Origin: Sisyra terminalis
Taxonomy: Eukaryota; Arthropoda; Insecta; Neuroptera; Sisyridae
Length of the DNA: 64,000 nt
Assembly: GCA_958496175.1 (NCBI GenBank)
Contig: OY292278.1
Span: 16,368,001 to 16,432,000 of the forward strand
Reading direction: 5' to 3'
The notes under the pieces were generated by a model that ran no database searches, was not told the DNA's origin, and was given only the letters and a program-made list of their open reading frames with translations. Each line of letters begins with the position of its first letter. The stretch's first letter is position 1. Both the position numbers and the translations under genes were made by a program. Below, one piece after another: positions 48,541 to 61,455 of this stretch.

Positions 48541-50309
48541 CATCATCGAGGATCTGAAACTTAACAATAATGTAAAAATAAATATTTTTAAGTCTTCAAA
48601 AATAAAACGTAGGAGTTAAATCACTTTAATTTATAACTTTAATTACCAAAACAAAATTTATAATGTTTACTATTAACTCTAAACAAACTAAAATTTAATA
48701 GATTATTGCATCGTTGATCATTAATTCGCTACTCCTTAATTGCTTCGTTAATTTGAAGATACATTTTATGAACAATCAATAAAAGATGCAATACGTAATT
48801 AGGTTAATCCAATAGTTTCAATGAAGGTAATATTCCAGTACAATTACATTGCAACAAAAATAATAGCAATGTTGATTCAAATTACATTGTTTGATCAATA
48901 TTTTATTATACTTAACTATGCGGAAAGACACTAATGTGTTTATAATTACTTTTTTATCTTTTACTAAAAAGTTTCACGTTAAATAAATATTTATATTCAT
49001 AGAACGAAAGCACTTTTATATTTATTGAAAGTTTTGTTTAATTTTGAATTTTCCAATATTTTATTTCTACACAGATTAGCCAAATCGATTTTTCGAAATG
49101 AAATGAAAATACGTTGTAAACATATCATTGAAATAAATTTCGTATAAACGGTACTCAATTATATTCTTGAAAATTATAAATTTTGATTAAGAAATGCAAA
49201 TTTTTTCTTTTTATTAATTGACCAAAAAAATCTAGTGCATAATATTTATGAACCAGTTTTAAATGAATTTTAAATCTTTTCTTCTGCTTTTTAATGTAAA
49301 AAGGGAATGAGTACCACAATTAAACGTTATAATTATACTCATAAAAAGCTTCAATGTCGCATTGAAAATAAAATAAGAATGAATTTGTTGTGCCAAACGC
49401 TTTATTATGTTTGTAAATTATTCTACGAAGGAAACATTTAAGAGAAAAAAGAACAGGAAAGAAACATATCCTTATATACAACGTCCTAATATATGGAAAA
49501 ATTCTTGTACATTGTATATAAATATATTTTAATGTGCATTGGTGTTTTATTTTGTGTTAATTTTCTTTTAAATCCTGCGCTCAGAAATATTTTTCTTCCT
49601 AATTTTAATTCATATGATGAATTGTAAATTGACATTCGTATTTCACCTACTTATGGATTTGCAATAAATTCTTATTACACTTACATAAAAAAAATTGGTA
49701 AAAGAGGTATATGATGATGATGGATGATTTGATTTCATGAAAGTAAAAATAATATTGCCTTACTCAAAAATTTGACATCAATGTCAATCTTAAATATAAT
49801 ATATTAAATGGCAAGTAAAAATGCAATTTCCATTCATAAAGTACGGCTATTATTTAATAGTATCACTTCTCTTTCATTGTGTGATATAATATACAACAAA
49901 AATTCTGACAAGTCTCCTTATAATTGTTTTTTCATTAAGAGTCGTGTCACATGGAAAAGTATTCTGCATGATTTTTAATATTAATAAAATTAAAATTCTA
50001 TTATAATCTGCTACCGAATGATATGAAAACCTTAAACTACTCGTCGAAAGTCTTAAGAAGAAAAATCTCTTCATGGTTAAGTGCGATTAATCGTGATTTG
50101 ATACTGTAATTTTGCATTAGTTATTGTCTAAGAGATTGAATATACCTATGTTGTAAAGCTTTTTTATATTAAAATGTAATAATGTATTTATCTGGTTCCT
50201 ATGCACAGGTGTTTCTGCACCTCTATAGGATGTATGCCAGACTTGTAAATAAATAAATAAAATAAAAATATATAATGTTTAATATAATGTATTAATATAT
50301 AATATAAGC
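48541..50309. other. No recognised feature
   Basis: A+T-rich sequence; short frames only. Confidence 0.55.
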
Positions 50310-50505
50310 ACAAAAGTTCAAACAAATGTATTTTTGACGTGTTGCCCAGATACGTATTTCGATTCTCAAGTAATCTTCCTCAGTGATCTTAAGTGATATT
50401 GGTATCGAAATACGTACCTACATACATTTTTTTGAACTTTTGTTCAATTTTATGTTTGAAGTTTACTTTTGTAGCGTATATTACATACATAAGACCACAA
50501 TATAA
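50310..50505. repeat. Dispersed repeat family T, inverted pair (copies 2 and 3)
   Basis: Copy 2 (50310-50390, minus strand) and copy 3 (50400-50505, plus strand) face each other around a ~10-bp centre. Both hold TATCGAAATACGTA and TTTGAACTTTTGT blocks. Copy 3 continues to ATAAGACCACAATATAATTTA, as in copy 1 at 39936-40085. Confidence 0.7.
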
Positions 50506-52835
50506 TTTATAAATTGTAAAAATACTAAAACTGTTCAAAGTCAGCAAAAAAAAAAATTAAACGGGGTACTTTTTGGGATGCTAAAACTGCTAAGAACTAC
50601 TAGAACCGCTTTTGAGGTGAATAATTTACTTTGTCTGAGGGTAAGATGGAAATTTGTAGAATCATTGACTTCATAATCCGTGATTATTTTTAGCTTTAAG
50701 TGATTTACTTATCTTTATTCTTTTTACAATACTTCCATTTACTAAATGGTTATTGACAGCCTGAGAATTAACGGCCAGTTTGGGAACCCTGCGACTTTCC
50801 AATAGATACTTTCTTAGTCGAATATCCAATCGACACTACATCTACCGTACTTTCTGAAAAGTTATATATAGAAATTCGAAACAAACAACTAGGATACCAG
50901 GAATTATACCCTAAAATATGACTCAAATATGATTACAAATATTATATGGTTAATTACAAATTTTATTATTTAGCAACACTAAAATATATAAGTTCAACCA
51001 AAAAGTAGTAGACCTGATAAAAAATCAATGTTAACAATACAACCCATTAAACAAATATTAGGTATACCGAAAAGTATTTCGTTTTTAAACCTATAGTCAT
51101 TTATTTGTCATCTTTCTGCTTATAAGATATTTCAGTGGTATTAAAGATATTATATGATTAGAGTGACTTATTTACTTTAAAAAAATACAAAATTTATTTT
51201 TTTTATACCAAAATTTATTTTTTTTATACCAAAATTTATTTTGAAATGGTAAAACCAAAACCCCAAAGGAATACAGATTTGATATTGTATGCTTTTCGAG
51301 TTTCACAGTATAGCATTTGGTACTAAACCATTTTCAATGCTTACCTAAGTGCATTAGAAGTTCACTAAAGTCAAATGAGTTTTTTTTTTAAACTAAATTC
51401 TAAAATTTTCAGTTCTTCAACTGGTACCATCGCAGAATAGCATAAAATTAATCTAATAAAAAGCTAAGGGAGGAAATGGTGCCAAATGTATGCTAGAAGA
51501 GCTATAAAATAATCTTAATCAACCTTAGTCAATCAATCAAATATCCAAAAGTACCCAAGAATTGTTAATAGAGAAAATTGCTACACGGTAAAGTACGACT
51601 CCTCTGCTGAAGAAAAGCCCTGGAAAAAAACTAATAAATTGCGGGGAGGAGTGATATTGCCGTACCTACTACAATTGTCCTAAGTTATTCCATCAGATTT
51701 TTATAAATTTCATTCGTTACAATATTTAGTAAGTGGTAAAAGATTAAAAGTTTAAAAGATGTTCAAAATGTAATTTTTGATTTTTCTTTAGCAATACACT
51801 AATTTATACTAATTTAGCATTAACCATTTGCAAACTAGATGTCCAAACAAGGATACTATTGCGGCTGATTATATCATTGATTTAAAATCCATAGTTGAAA
51901 TGCAATTTTGAGTTTTAATTCTTTATTACTAAACAAACAAAATTACTTTCTGATACACCTACTATAAGTGGACTGGCAATCGGAAAATGGCTAGTAATGT
52001 GCGATTTAAAAATAAATACGATCATTGTTGTTGAAAAGTAAATACAACATTAAATTTTGAAAACAATTTTTGGACCATATATATTTTGTAAGAAAGTAGC
52101 CACTGAAATCATTCAATAGTTTTCAAATCTCGAAGATATTTAAATATATCTAAATCGTTAAGACTTTATTAAATTTTTAACTTAGGATATATTTGGAAAT
52201 ATGTGGCCTAAAACTTTTTTTATTTTTTTTTTGGTACTGTCTCTGAACATTACTGGTAACCTACTAGGACAAATAAATTGGATAAAGTCTTGAGTATTCG
52301 CTAGTTAAAAGTAAATCACATTATCGAAATTATTCCGTAGATCATTATTTTTTTATCAAAGAATTGTTATGGAAAATTATTTTTTGATTCTGTTTCCTCA
52401 TTATATATATTGTTCCAAGATAAGAAAGTCTATTTAAACACAAAGAAAAAAAAACTTAAATTTAATTTAAACTTTATGTAGTCTTTTTTCATTCTTCCCA
52501 TTTTTCGAACGGCGTATTTTTTTTTATATAGCTCACGGCGCCAATATCGAACGGGTGACATTGAGTAGATAGAATCCTTCATTGTGCAAAATAATGTAGG
52601 AGATTTATAACAAAAATAATGAAGATGATAAGTGATATTTTCATGTGAATGAGTAAATTAAATATTTGCGGTTTTCTGATGAAAATGTAATGTGAAAATC
52701 AGTGATATCGTCTATCGAATATCTTTTCTGGCGAAAATCTAATTAACCTCATCAAACTATGTCACAGGTGTAGTAGTTGGTTGCGAGACTACGAGTAACT
52801 ATATGGCTCTTGACTATCAGATGGTCTTTTGTGAT
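50506..52835. other. No recognised gene; small repeats
   Basis: A hAT-terminus-like AGTTTGGGAACCCTG ends at 50791 without a partner. A 22-bp unit (AAAATTTATTTTTTTTATACC-like) is repeated about 2.5 times at 51188-51243. Confidence 0.5.
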
Positions 52836-52968
52836 TGCTGGAATGGAACGGTTCAAGTGATCATGTAATATGATTGTCGTATGCATTGCGAAACGAACAT
52901 GCAATACATACAAATACTACCTTACTACGTGATCACATGAATAACTGTTCTGTATTCTATGCAGTAGC
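52836..52968. repeat. Imperfect long hairpin (133 bp), miRNA-precursor- or MITE-like
   Basis: The 5' arm (52836-52890) pairs with the 3' arm (52898-52968) through matched blocks TGATCAYGTA, GTATGYATTGC and AACRGTT. The small loop is around CGAAACGAA. Mismatches and G:U-compatible sites are scattered along the stem. No terminal target duplication was identified. Confidence 0.6.
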
Positions 52969-53885
52969 AAAAAAGGATTTGAACTGTAAAAAAATCACCT
53001 AAACTATATACTCTATTCGTGTGATGCAAAAAGCACTATATATAATGAAAGAAAATCATCACTTTTAGATGGATGATTTAATTAAAAAAATGGGATGAAA
53101 AAAAGCATTAATTATAATAAAAAATAAAAGTAATGTTTGACAATTGTTTGAATTTTATTTGGAGAAACTAAAAACATTAAATTTATTGCAACTCTTCGAT
53201 TTCAAGCCCATATTATTATCAATTCTACCGGTTATATTAAGGGGAACCGGAAAATATACCGTTTTGATAATTAAAACACAAAATTTTGATATAAGCTTAA
53301 TTATAAATCAATTACTCGTTCTCAATATCATAAATTTTCGGATATCTATAGTGTAAATTTTAATTGCCACATTCGTAAAAATCAATTGATTTTCTAAGAA
53401 AAATATCTGGAAACCACATTGTCAACATTAATTAAGTTTTTAAGTTTATTATCAATTAGAAAATCGCGATTTAAATGAATAAAACTCCGATGGAACAAAT
53501 TTGAACGATTAGAATGGGAATGGCAATATCACCCACCCTTAATTTATACAATTTTTCTTGGATTTCTTTTGTGCAAAGGAGTCATGGATTATTGTGTTGC
53601 AGAATAAAGTTTTCACTATTGAAAATTCATGAGAAAACAACAAATTGAAACCTTTGACTTAGTGCACAAAGGGGCTTTATATAGGAGTTTGACCTTGAGC
53701 GTTTTAACTAAGAAGATGGAGAAATACCACTCTAATTTAGAAGAATAGGACAAGTAATCAAATTTTTCACAAAATCAAAGCAAAACATTGTCAATTAAAT
53801 TTGGAAAGAAAGCCAAAATTGGGGACAAGAACCAATTAGAACCAGAGCTCTGGAATATAAGAATCGCCTGGTTCTATGATAGTTG

Positions 53886-54502
53886 CCCACTAGAAAATCC
53901 CTCACACAAAAATTGCATGCTAGCGTTGTGGCTTATTCGATAGTTGCCTACATAGAAATTTACTCACAAAGAAAAATCCACACATAAAAATTAACTCACA
54001 ATGATACATCCTCGCATGGAAATTAACTAACAGCAAAAAATATTTATTTTATTTTTTATTAAATTAAGTGATTTTATATTATTAGTAATGTTATATACTT
54101 TTAATCAATTTGAAAAAAAATATCTTGTTTTTTGAAAAAATTATAACTTTATGGAAAAAATAATGGCTTAATTCCCTTTTACTGACATCAATATTTGATA
54201 ACGTTTCAGTTTCTACTTTAGCTTTAATTAAATTCGCGATTTTTTAAGTAGTTCAGTATTGAAATCGTAAAATATCGCTATAATACTAAATTTTTACAAT
54301 AATTATATAATTAAAATAAATAAGGTATGAATTTTGTTTCTCTGGGTTAATTTTCAAGTCATTTGCATGTATCATTGTGCGTTGATTAGAGTGATGACTT
54401 TCTTATGTGAGTAAATTTCTATGTGGGCAACATTCGTATGAGCAATAATGCTAGTGAGCAACTTTCTATGTGTAAATTTTGTTTGAGGATTTTTCTAGTG
54501 GG
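53886..54502. mobile_element. Inverted-repeat element with ~18-bp subterminal units (617 bp)
   Basis: The ends are CCCACTAGAAAATCCCTCACA (left) and CCCACTAGAAAAATCCTCAAA (right, reverse complement). Each arm (53886-54010 and 54390-54502) is made of repeated, drifting units of the type YACATAGAAATTTACTCAC. The interior is A+T-rich and non-coding. Target duplication is unresolved, so the superfamily is unknown. Confidence 0.7.
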
Positions 54503-54623
54503 TCTGGTTACCAAATCAAATATATATAAAGTTTTTTTCCCAAGATACAAACGAAAAACAACTGTTAATACTAATATTATAATAAACAGCTGGGATTATA
54601 TCTAGCGAATTCAATCACAAAAA

Positions 54624-54836
54624 TTGTACCAAGTTAGGGATTCAGAAGAAAAACTAATGCCAGATTGTGACCTTCTTAGAAGGGACACGGTAGTTTTCTT
54701 TCGATTTTGCCTTGGACCTACAAAAGTGATCCATCTCCAACTTATTACTGGAATCTTCGAGGGCTGCAGCAAATGTGGAGGAGAACTTTCCATTAATCAT
54801 TTGTTGACAAAAAGCCCCATTGTTGTAGTTCAATGA
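54624..54836 (+). pseudogene. Decayed LINE tail (post-RNase H zinc-knuckle region)
   Basis: The frame contains LLRRDTVVFFRFCLGPTKVIH followed by CSKCGGELSINHLL. It aligns with the intact LINE at 63240-64000 (RKEQTTITRLRIGHTNLTHIH then CSHCDQDLTVKHVL). The knuckle spacing C-x2-C-x7-H is kept, but the last cysteine is replaced by serine. The upstream RNase H domain is not visible. Confidence 0.55.
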
Positions 54837-56596
54837 TGTAGGTATCTCAATAATTGAAATTTTTGGTTGGTACAAGCAGGAAAACTCAAAATTATTGGTT
54901 TTGAATTAAAATAAACTTTTTTGGTATAAATGAACTTCCTATACACTTGGATAAATAATGAACTCATGCATTCATGATATTTTTCGATTAATCTGAGCTT
55001 TTCAGATATGGACAAATTTAGTTGCATTTGAGAAGCGAATCGCAGGTGCTAATGCATTGCGCCAATTGTTTTTTTTAACCTGGTAAAGGATTTATAAATC
55101 AAGTTTGATGGTATAGCCAATTTTTTTTTCCAATACATGTATGTGATACATTGAGCTTCTCTACATTATCACATGTATTGATATGGATAACATTTGAATC
55201 AATAACGGCTTTGAAATGGATCTATCGAAATCAAATAAATGGTCAAATTGTTATGAATTTTCCAATGAAAAGTTATCAGAAAAGAATTTGTTTGGTAAAC
55301 CAATTTTGACACTGATTTGCTTCATTTCTTATACGGCACATAACATATTTTGTGCTTGCGATTTAACGATAAACATTATTTTATTCTCCATTGTTATCCT
55401 ATCTGAAAACATTTATTTTTTCCAACTATTTTGACTGTCATTTGAAAATATGGACTTCTTTAAACATTATACCCATAATTGGACAAACTAAAACTAAAAC
55501 GCTTAACAACAAAATAGGTTCAAATACGCCTATTTGGACACTAGTGCTGAACCCACTCCCGGATTTCTCGTTCGGGTCCCTGGTTTTGCTTTTCCGCCTT
55601 CTACCGGAAACCTAAATTGTGGCGCCAAATTTCCATTTAACACCATAATACAAAAAAAATATGACTGAAACTTTGAAATGCACGTATGGTTCTTTACTTT
55701 TAAAATCGGAAGAAAATTCAAAATCAAAGGACTAATTGATGTTTTTTTTTACTAAATCAAAGCTCAAAGTTCCAATTTCAACGAAATAAAAGAAAGTTTT
55801 AAGACTATTTATTGACAAAAACCGCAATCACTTAGTGGCCAACACAATGGTTTTGCACCAATGAAATTATTCAATCAATAATTGATTCAAGAATTATATA
55901 CCTATGTTATAAAATAAATTCCCTTTATTTTACTTCACATATTTAAATGACAAAATAAGAATTAATACATATGAAAATTACTAGGCTTTAATTAAAAATT
56001 GTCTAACAATTTTCATAAATTAATTTCATTAAAAAATGGAAACCAAAATTGTATTTTATAACACATAAATTTAACGCTGTTTAATTAGAAATGAGCTTTG
56101 GGATTTTAATGAAAATTCGTTCCTAGAAAGTGAATTTACCAATATGTCGAGTAATAAAAGCACTTTATTCGTAAGTTTTAAATTAAATCCACAAAATAAT
56201 GATTTAAAATTAAAAATATATTCACCACAATACTTAACGTTTTACATTAGCTGAAATTTGTATTCAATAAACAATTATTTAGTGCTTGTTTTTCGAAAAA
56301 GCTTGTTTTTCCGACAAATTTATTTTTCTGCTAGTCACCATTGGTTTTTATGTTTTTTTTTTTGAATTTTTTTTAGAAAACTGTCACAAAAACGATTTTA
56401 TTGGAAATAGTCCAGTTTAATTTTTTTTTGTGAGCTTTCGACTATAATTGAAACTCATAAATTACAAACTGTGGGGCGGAGGCGTAAATCATTAGTGATT
56501 TTGTCTGGCCTAGGTTCAAAATTCATGTCTCTTTAATTTTGAAAAATAAAAAAAAATCATGAGGTAATCAAAAACTAATTTGTTGGTAACAAAATG

Positions 56597-56629
<33 letters not shown>

Positions 56630-58603
56630 GTTTAAGAAAAAATTTCAATATGAAATAAAACTCATTAGAATCTAACTCTTAGATCATTTCAGCACTTTTA
56701 AATTACAGTTTACACGAGAAAAAATTAAGGCAGGTTAGAAATGTAAAAAGGTAATTACAAGTCCGACCCTTGTATATAAATGTATAGTGCAAGAAAGTGA
56801 GCTGAAAATAAATTTGCTTTTTTCAGCTTTAACTTTAGTGACATTTATTTGTTGCAGACTTTCTAATTATGAGACCTAATTAAAACAGTAAGCAACAAAT
56901 ATCAGAGTTGCTTTCTTATTTTTGTTTTTGATAAAAAGGACGAGAATAAATTATAATTTATATTTTTAGCATTTTTGTGCTCTTAAATAGGCTTGATGAT
57001 AAATGACAAAACTTTGAAACTTGACAAAGACTTAACTTAATTACGTTAAGCTTTAAAGCTCCAAAGTTTATTACTGGAGGATGTGATCTTTCTCGGAAAC
57101 AACTACAAAAGATAATTTGAGGATTTTTTTCAATTTTTGTATTTTCACAGTTTGGTAATATATTAAAGTAAGGGAGAATGTTTTACGGAATCTTTGAATA
57201 GTATTTTTTCTAGCTGATCTATAACCAATATTAAAATTACCATCAAAAAATTAAATCGAAAGCAAACATTACTGGTTTGTTAAAAAATGGATGAAATATT
57301 ATTTGATGCAAAATTTGATTGTATCCTTGATGTTTTATACACCGAAATTGTTGTGTATTCATATACTTGCAATTTTCATGTTAATTAAGGGAAAATTCAA
57401 TCGATAAACTAAAATTTAGAAAATTTTGTTTCTGATAAAATCAAATTTTTGTCGCTTAAAAAATTTGAGCTCTTAATTAAACTTTTTTGGTAAACTTGCT
57501 TTTTTTTCTTACATCTTCCATGAATTATGAAAAAACGAAGTTTAATTTAAGTTTTAAATTCATACATTCGGAAATTGGATTACTAACTTTAATTTTTTAA
57601 TTAAATTAAAATTAAAAAAAAAAATAGAGGGCTTAGCCGGATCTGTATGGCCCCGAAATGATAACCTATATCGAATCTTATGTTAAAATATCGACTAGAT
57701 TTACAAGCATATTTTATGTAAATTTCGCGACTAAAATCTCCTTTAACCTTAATATATAGGCAAAAATGTCTGTTGAACCCTTGTTAACCCAAATCCAAAA
57801 TTATATATTTAAATTTTTAACTTTGATAAATAATTTTGAATGTCGTTTGACTTAATTTCCTCATTGAATACAACGCGTTTTAACAGTCTTTGGCTGTCAT
57901 CTCCTGGTATTTTATATTATGCCAATTGTACGCAAACTTCATATAGTGTGTTTGTTCAAAAAATATACCGTTAAGGATGATAGTTGGATCCAGTTTATGG
58001 GCTTTATATATTTGAAAAAATATTATTAGAGACTTCCTATTCATATGAAATTAATTTTACTTTGCAAATAGTCTGAAAAGTTATGTAGGTATTATTTTTC
58101 AAAGATTCACCAAGCGAGTAATCAAAATAGACTCAGCAGTTGTTGTGAGAAAAAAAAAAAACAAATTATTTATAGCTAAATGATCAAATTTTTTAACGAT
58201 GTTGTTTTTAGTTGAGAAAAAGAATAATATGCAAATATAATAGCTATAATGTCTACCTTAAGGATAAATATTTTTCCAATAGTCGATTACCTCACAATTT
58301 GAAAATGTTGTCATTTTTTTTTCATCAAAAATAATGATCAATAAAATGTTTTCAATTTATTGACTATTTTCTTTGTTAATAAGATTAAATTAAAAACTAC
58401 ATGAAAACATAACGGAACCAATTATCAACGATTTGCAAATCCATTAAGCAATTGAATAAATCAGAAATATTGGCAAGCAATTTCATAAGCGTGTAACTTA
58501 AAAAAAGTTTAGTAGAAAAAGCTTTTGTAATTCGATCAAAAGGGATTTATAAATGAAGTTCAAGAAAAATGCTGTCAACGGTATAAAAATGACGGTTATT
58601 TGC
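54837..58603. other. No recognised gene; microsatellite and G+C patch inside
   Basis: A G+C-richer patch at 55520-55640 includes TTTGGCGCCACAATTTAGG (minus strand), faintly like a retroelement primer-binding site, without an LTR. An AT microsatellite lies at 56598-56628. The 72-codon ATG frame at 55216-55434 has a hydrophobic C-terminal half but no known motif. Confidence 0.45.
56598..56628. repeat. (AT)n microsatellite
   Basis: About 15 uninterrupted AT dinucleotides. Confidence 0.95.
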
Positions 58604-59318
58604 CACTAGTACATCAACCATGTAATAAAGATTTTAGTGTTGAAATATTAAAAAAATAAAAAATAAAGTATTCATAGACTTCAATTAAATATTGTGTGAT
58701 GTTTTCAATACTGAATTTCAGCCGAATGAACCAAAATGTTTTTAATATTAAAAACAGAATGCAATTTGAGGAAAACAAATTATTTGTAGTTTATTTTCAA
58801 CTAAATAATATTAAGCCCATTGGATATTGAAAATTATAATTATTTGAAACTTTGATAAAAGATTTGTTGATTTTAATTCAGGAGCTCTTTCAAAAGCTAA
58901 AAAAATATTTGTAATCAATATATTTTTGAATAAATATTTAAAGTTCATTTGATATTTAAAATTATAGTTATTTGAAACTTTGATCGAAGATTTATTAGTT
59001 TATATTCAAAATTTTTATACTTTACACTAGTACATCAACCGTGCAATAAAGTCTTTAATGTTGATATATTAAAAATATAAAAATTTAAATTATTCGCAGA
59101 CTTCAATTAAATTTTATGTGGCTTTCAATACTGAATTTCAGGTAAATGAATCAAAATTTTTGTAATATTAAGTACAGTATGCAATTTGAGGAAAAAAATT
59201 TTTGTAGTTTATTTTTAAATAAATATTATAAAGCCTATTGGATATTGAAAATTAGTTATTTGAAACTTTCATCAAAGATTTGATTTTATTCAAAAGCTCT
59301 TCAAAATTTTTATCCTTT
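58604..59318 (+). repeat. Nested tandem duplication (period 421 bp, sub-period ~128 bp)
   Basis: CACTAGTACATCAACC starts units at 58604 and 59025, and the two units stay colinear: GACTTCAATTAAAT, CAATACTGAATTTCAG, ATGCAATTTGAGGAAAA and TTGGATATTGAAAATTA recur in order. Within unit 1 the block ending TTATTTGAAACTTTGAT is itself repeated about 128 bp later. The repeat does not code. Confidence 0.9.
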
Positions 59319-60099
59319 TAAATTGGTTCATCCGTATCCATAATATCAAACATTTAATTTGAATACATTTTTCCCCAATTTATTTTTATAGACTAAGTTT
59401 TGAAATTTAGAAATTTGATTTCGATACTAAACAGCAGAATTATTTCATAATCGTGTAATAATTCGAGATATACAAAATAAGAATAAACTATTTTTGCTTT
59501 ATAAAAAAAATTGATAATTTTTTGTTGATGGTAGGATAAAGTATCTACATTTTGAAATATGTATTTGATTCTGAATTGCTACAAAAGAATGGAATTTTTT
59601 CTTTATAAAATATCAAAGGTATTTTTGATTTTCCGATAAATATTCTTACAATACTTGTATGAATAATATTTGTAAACAATGAATAACTCTTTCGAAAAAG
59701 TAAACTATAAAAACTTCCAATGATTTATAACACCTTTCATTATAAATGCTAATTTGATAATGAGGTAAGAAAATTCTTTTAGATAAAGCACAATAATTTT
59801 CCACTAAAGAAGAAACTATAAGTTTCTGCTTGACGACTTTAGGGAAGTTACACCATTTGTAAAATATTTCTACCACCAATGCAACTACGAAAAAAAGAAG
59901 TAAACATTGTAATCACTTTGGTATATCTCACTTTTCCACATTATATTTTTTTTAAAATCACTGCACATTATAATTTTTCAAATAAACAACAAAAAAAAGA
60001 GGGAAATTTCAAATTAATAATTTTCATTGACCACAATTAAAATTCGCGTATGCAAAAATACTTGCAAATGTAAGTAAAGCGTTAATGTAGTAATTTTCA
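59319..60099. other. No recognised feature
   Basis: A+T-rich sequence. The 77-codon minus frame at 59646-59879 has no recognised motif. Confidence 0.5.
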
Positions 60100-60420
60100 C
60101 GTAACGCCTTCACAGACCGGAGGCCCCACGTGTTCTGGTTGGGACGTCGCGACGCCAAATGCAGTTCAAAGAGCGTCGCGCGCATTGTCTTTTTCTCAAA
60201 TAAGAAAATGTCTATCTTTCCCAATGACATTTTCATTTAACGGTCGCGTGACAAAAACTGCACCCGTAAATCTCTCTTCAAAACTATTTTAACTAACTCA
60301 AGTTTCGAGCATAATATATGTTTCTTTCTTATTTTCTAAACACGACATGTGCATTGCCCGTTTCGTGGTTTATTGATGGAAAGTATAACTTCGCCGACCG
60401 AGTGAAATTTCAAGATTAAG
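60100..60420 (+). promoter_or_regulatory. CpG-rich promoter-like region
   Basis: This is the most CpG-dense stretch of the window. It holds the palindromic E-box CACGTG (60127-60132), the palindrome CGTCGCGACG (60145-60154) and a GCGTCGCGCGC block, within DNA that is otherwise very A+T-rich. A possible first exon follows on the plus strand. A minus-strand frame (60024-60236) across it is probably incidental. Promoter activity is inferred. Confidence 0.4.
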
Positions 60421-60496
60421 CTGCGATTTTACTTGAAATTCGATTTGAAACTTGACTCCAGCTTCAACAACAACTCAAAGTTAAATAGAAAATTTT

Positions 60497-60569
60497 ATGT
60501 TGACAAAACTCCAACGCTTATCCACCGCCAAACAAATCAATCAAAAATATTCAATATTCAAAAAAACAG
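60497..60569 (+). CDS. Possible first coding exon after the CpG-rich region
   Basis: From ATG 60497 the frame gives MLTKLQRLSTAKQINQKYS and a few more residues, then a strong donor (ACAG then GTATGT at 60570), phase 1. The short Arg/Lys/Ser/Thr-rich, acid-free N-terminus looks like a mitochondrial targeting peptide. I could not find the next exon. A second frame overlaps it, so this is a weak call resting on the donor, the position and the composition. Confidence 0.3.
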
Positions 60570-60889
60570 GTATGTTTTTTATCACTTCATGTTTTCTACT
60601 TCAAATAAAAACTTCAAAAATAAATTCAAATAATACTAATACATTTTCCAATCCACAAATAAATAGAAGTTTTAGCGTTGACAAACTATTGGTAGTAACT
60701 CATCTTTTGAGACGAATGTCTTCAGCTTCTAAATGATATAAGAAGTACGGGAAAGATTAAAAGTTCTTGATTAAGATAAAATAAAATTTCATTATTATAT
60801 CATATTAATTTTTTAGAAACTAATGGTAGAAAAAAATCGATTTCTCAACCATTGAGGAACCACAAGGCTTCTCCAATTTCTATTTATTC

Positions 60890-61455
60890 ATCTAATTTAT
60901 TCTATTTAGGGCTGCTTGGACCCAGTTTCAACTAATTACTTTTATCAGGATGTTTGCCCATCTTTGTGATGATCTCTCTTTAAGCCTATGGTAAAATTTC
61001 GGCCTCCAAGGCCATAAGCTTATAATGAATATATTTCCGGAAGTGTTTTGTTCAAGTTTTAGGTGTTTTTTATATAATTTGAGTTGTTTTGCAATCTATT
61101 CTAAGATAATAAACTAATCTGTTGAACGTATGTATTGGACGTCAGGGCACCTCAATTGGGATACTTTCTACGTTATTTTCTATTACTCCAGGAATATCAG
61201 ACGCTTTAGTTTAACAGTTTCTTCGATGTTTTTCAGTAGATTCATAGTTAGGTGACTCGAATGACTATTTAAGCACCCACGGTATTTGACGCTTAATCTG
61301 GATTCCTTTTCCTTCACAGTTGCAATGCCTAAATCTTTATGGATGTCAAAGTTCCTGATATACCAAGACGTATTTATGTTTGGACGCCGTTTTTTAGACT
61401 AAAACCTCTGTAATATTTCAATATTAAAGCTGCTGGCAGTTCCCCAGAGTTGTAT
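60890..61455 (-). pseudogene. Jockey-clade LINE remnant (C-terminal RT region plus 3' tail)
   Basis: Minus strand, coding part 61183-61455. The frame reads IQLWGTASSFNIEILQRF, one stop, then SWYIRNFDIHKDLGIATVKE, SRLSVKYRGCLNSHSSHL and KLKRLIFLE before TAA. This matches the Jockey-type reverse-transcriptase C-terminus (LWG..., W-Y-V/I-R-N, H-x-D-L-x-I-x-T-V-K-E). Roughly 290 bp of G+C-richer sequence downstream (60890-61182) is probably its 3' untranslated part. One internal stop and missing 5' sequence make it inactive. Confidence 0.82.

Noticed and set aside
53886..54010. CRISPR-like short regular repeats
   Set aside because: Units drift, spacers are absent, the set is mirrored in an inverted arm, and the context is eukaryotic.
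55520..55640. LTR retrotransposon primer-binding site (TGGCGCC)
   Set aside because: No LTR, polypurine tract or gag/pol frame is nearby.
59646..59879. 77-codon minus frame as a receptor exon
   Set aside because: No conserved chemoreceptor features or convincing splice signals.
60024..60236. 70-codon minus-strand gene across the CpG-rich patch
   Set aside because: Openness is explained by the G+C rise; no recognisable protein features.
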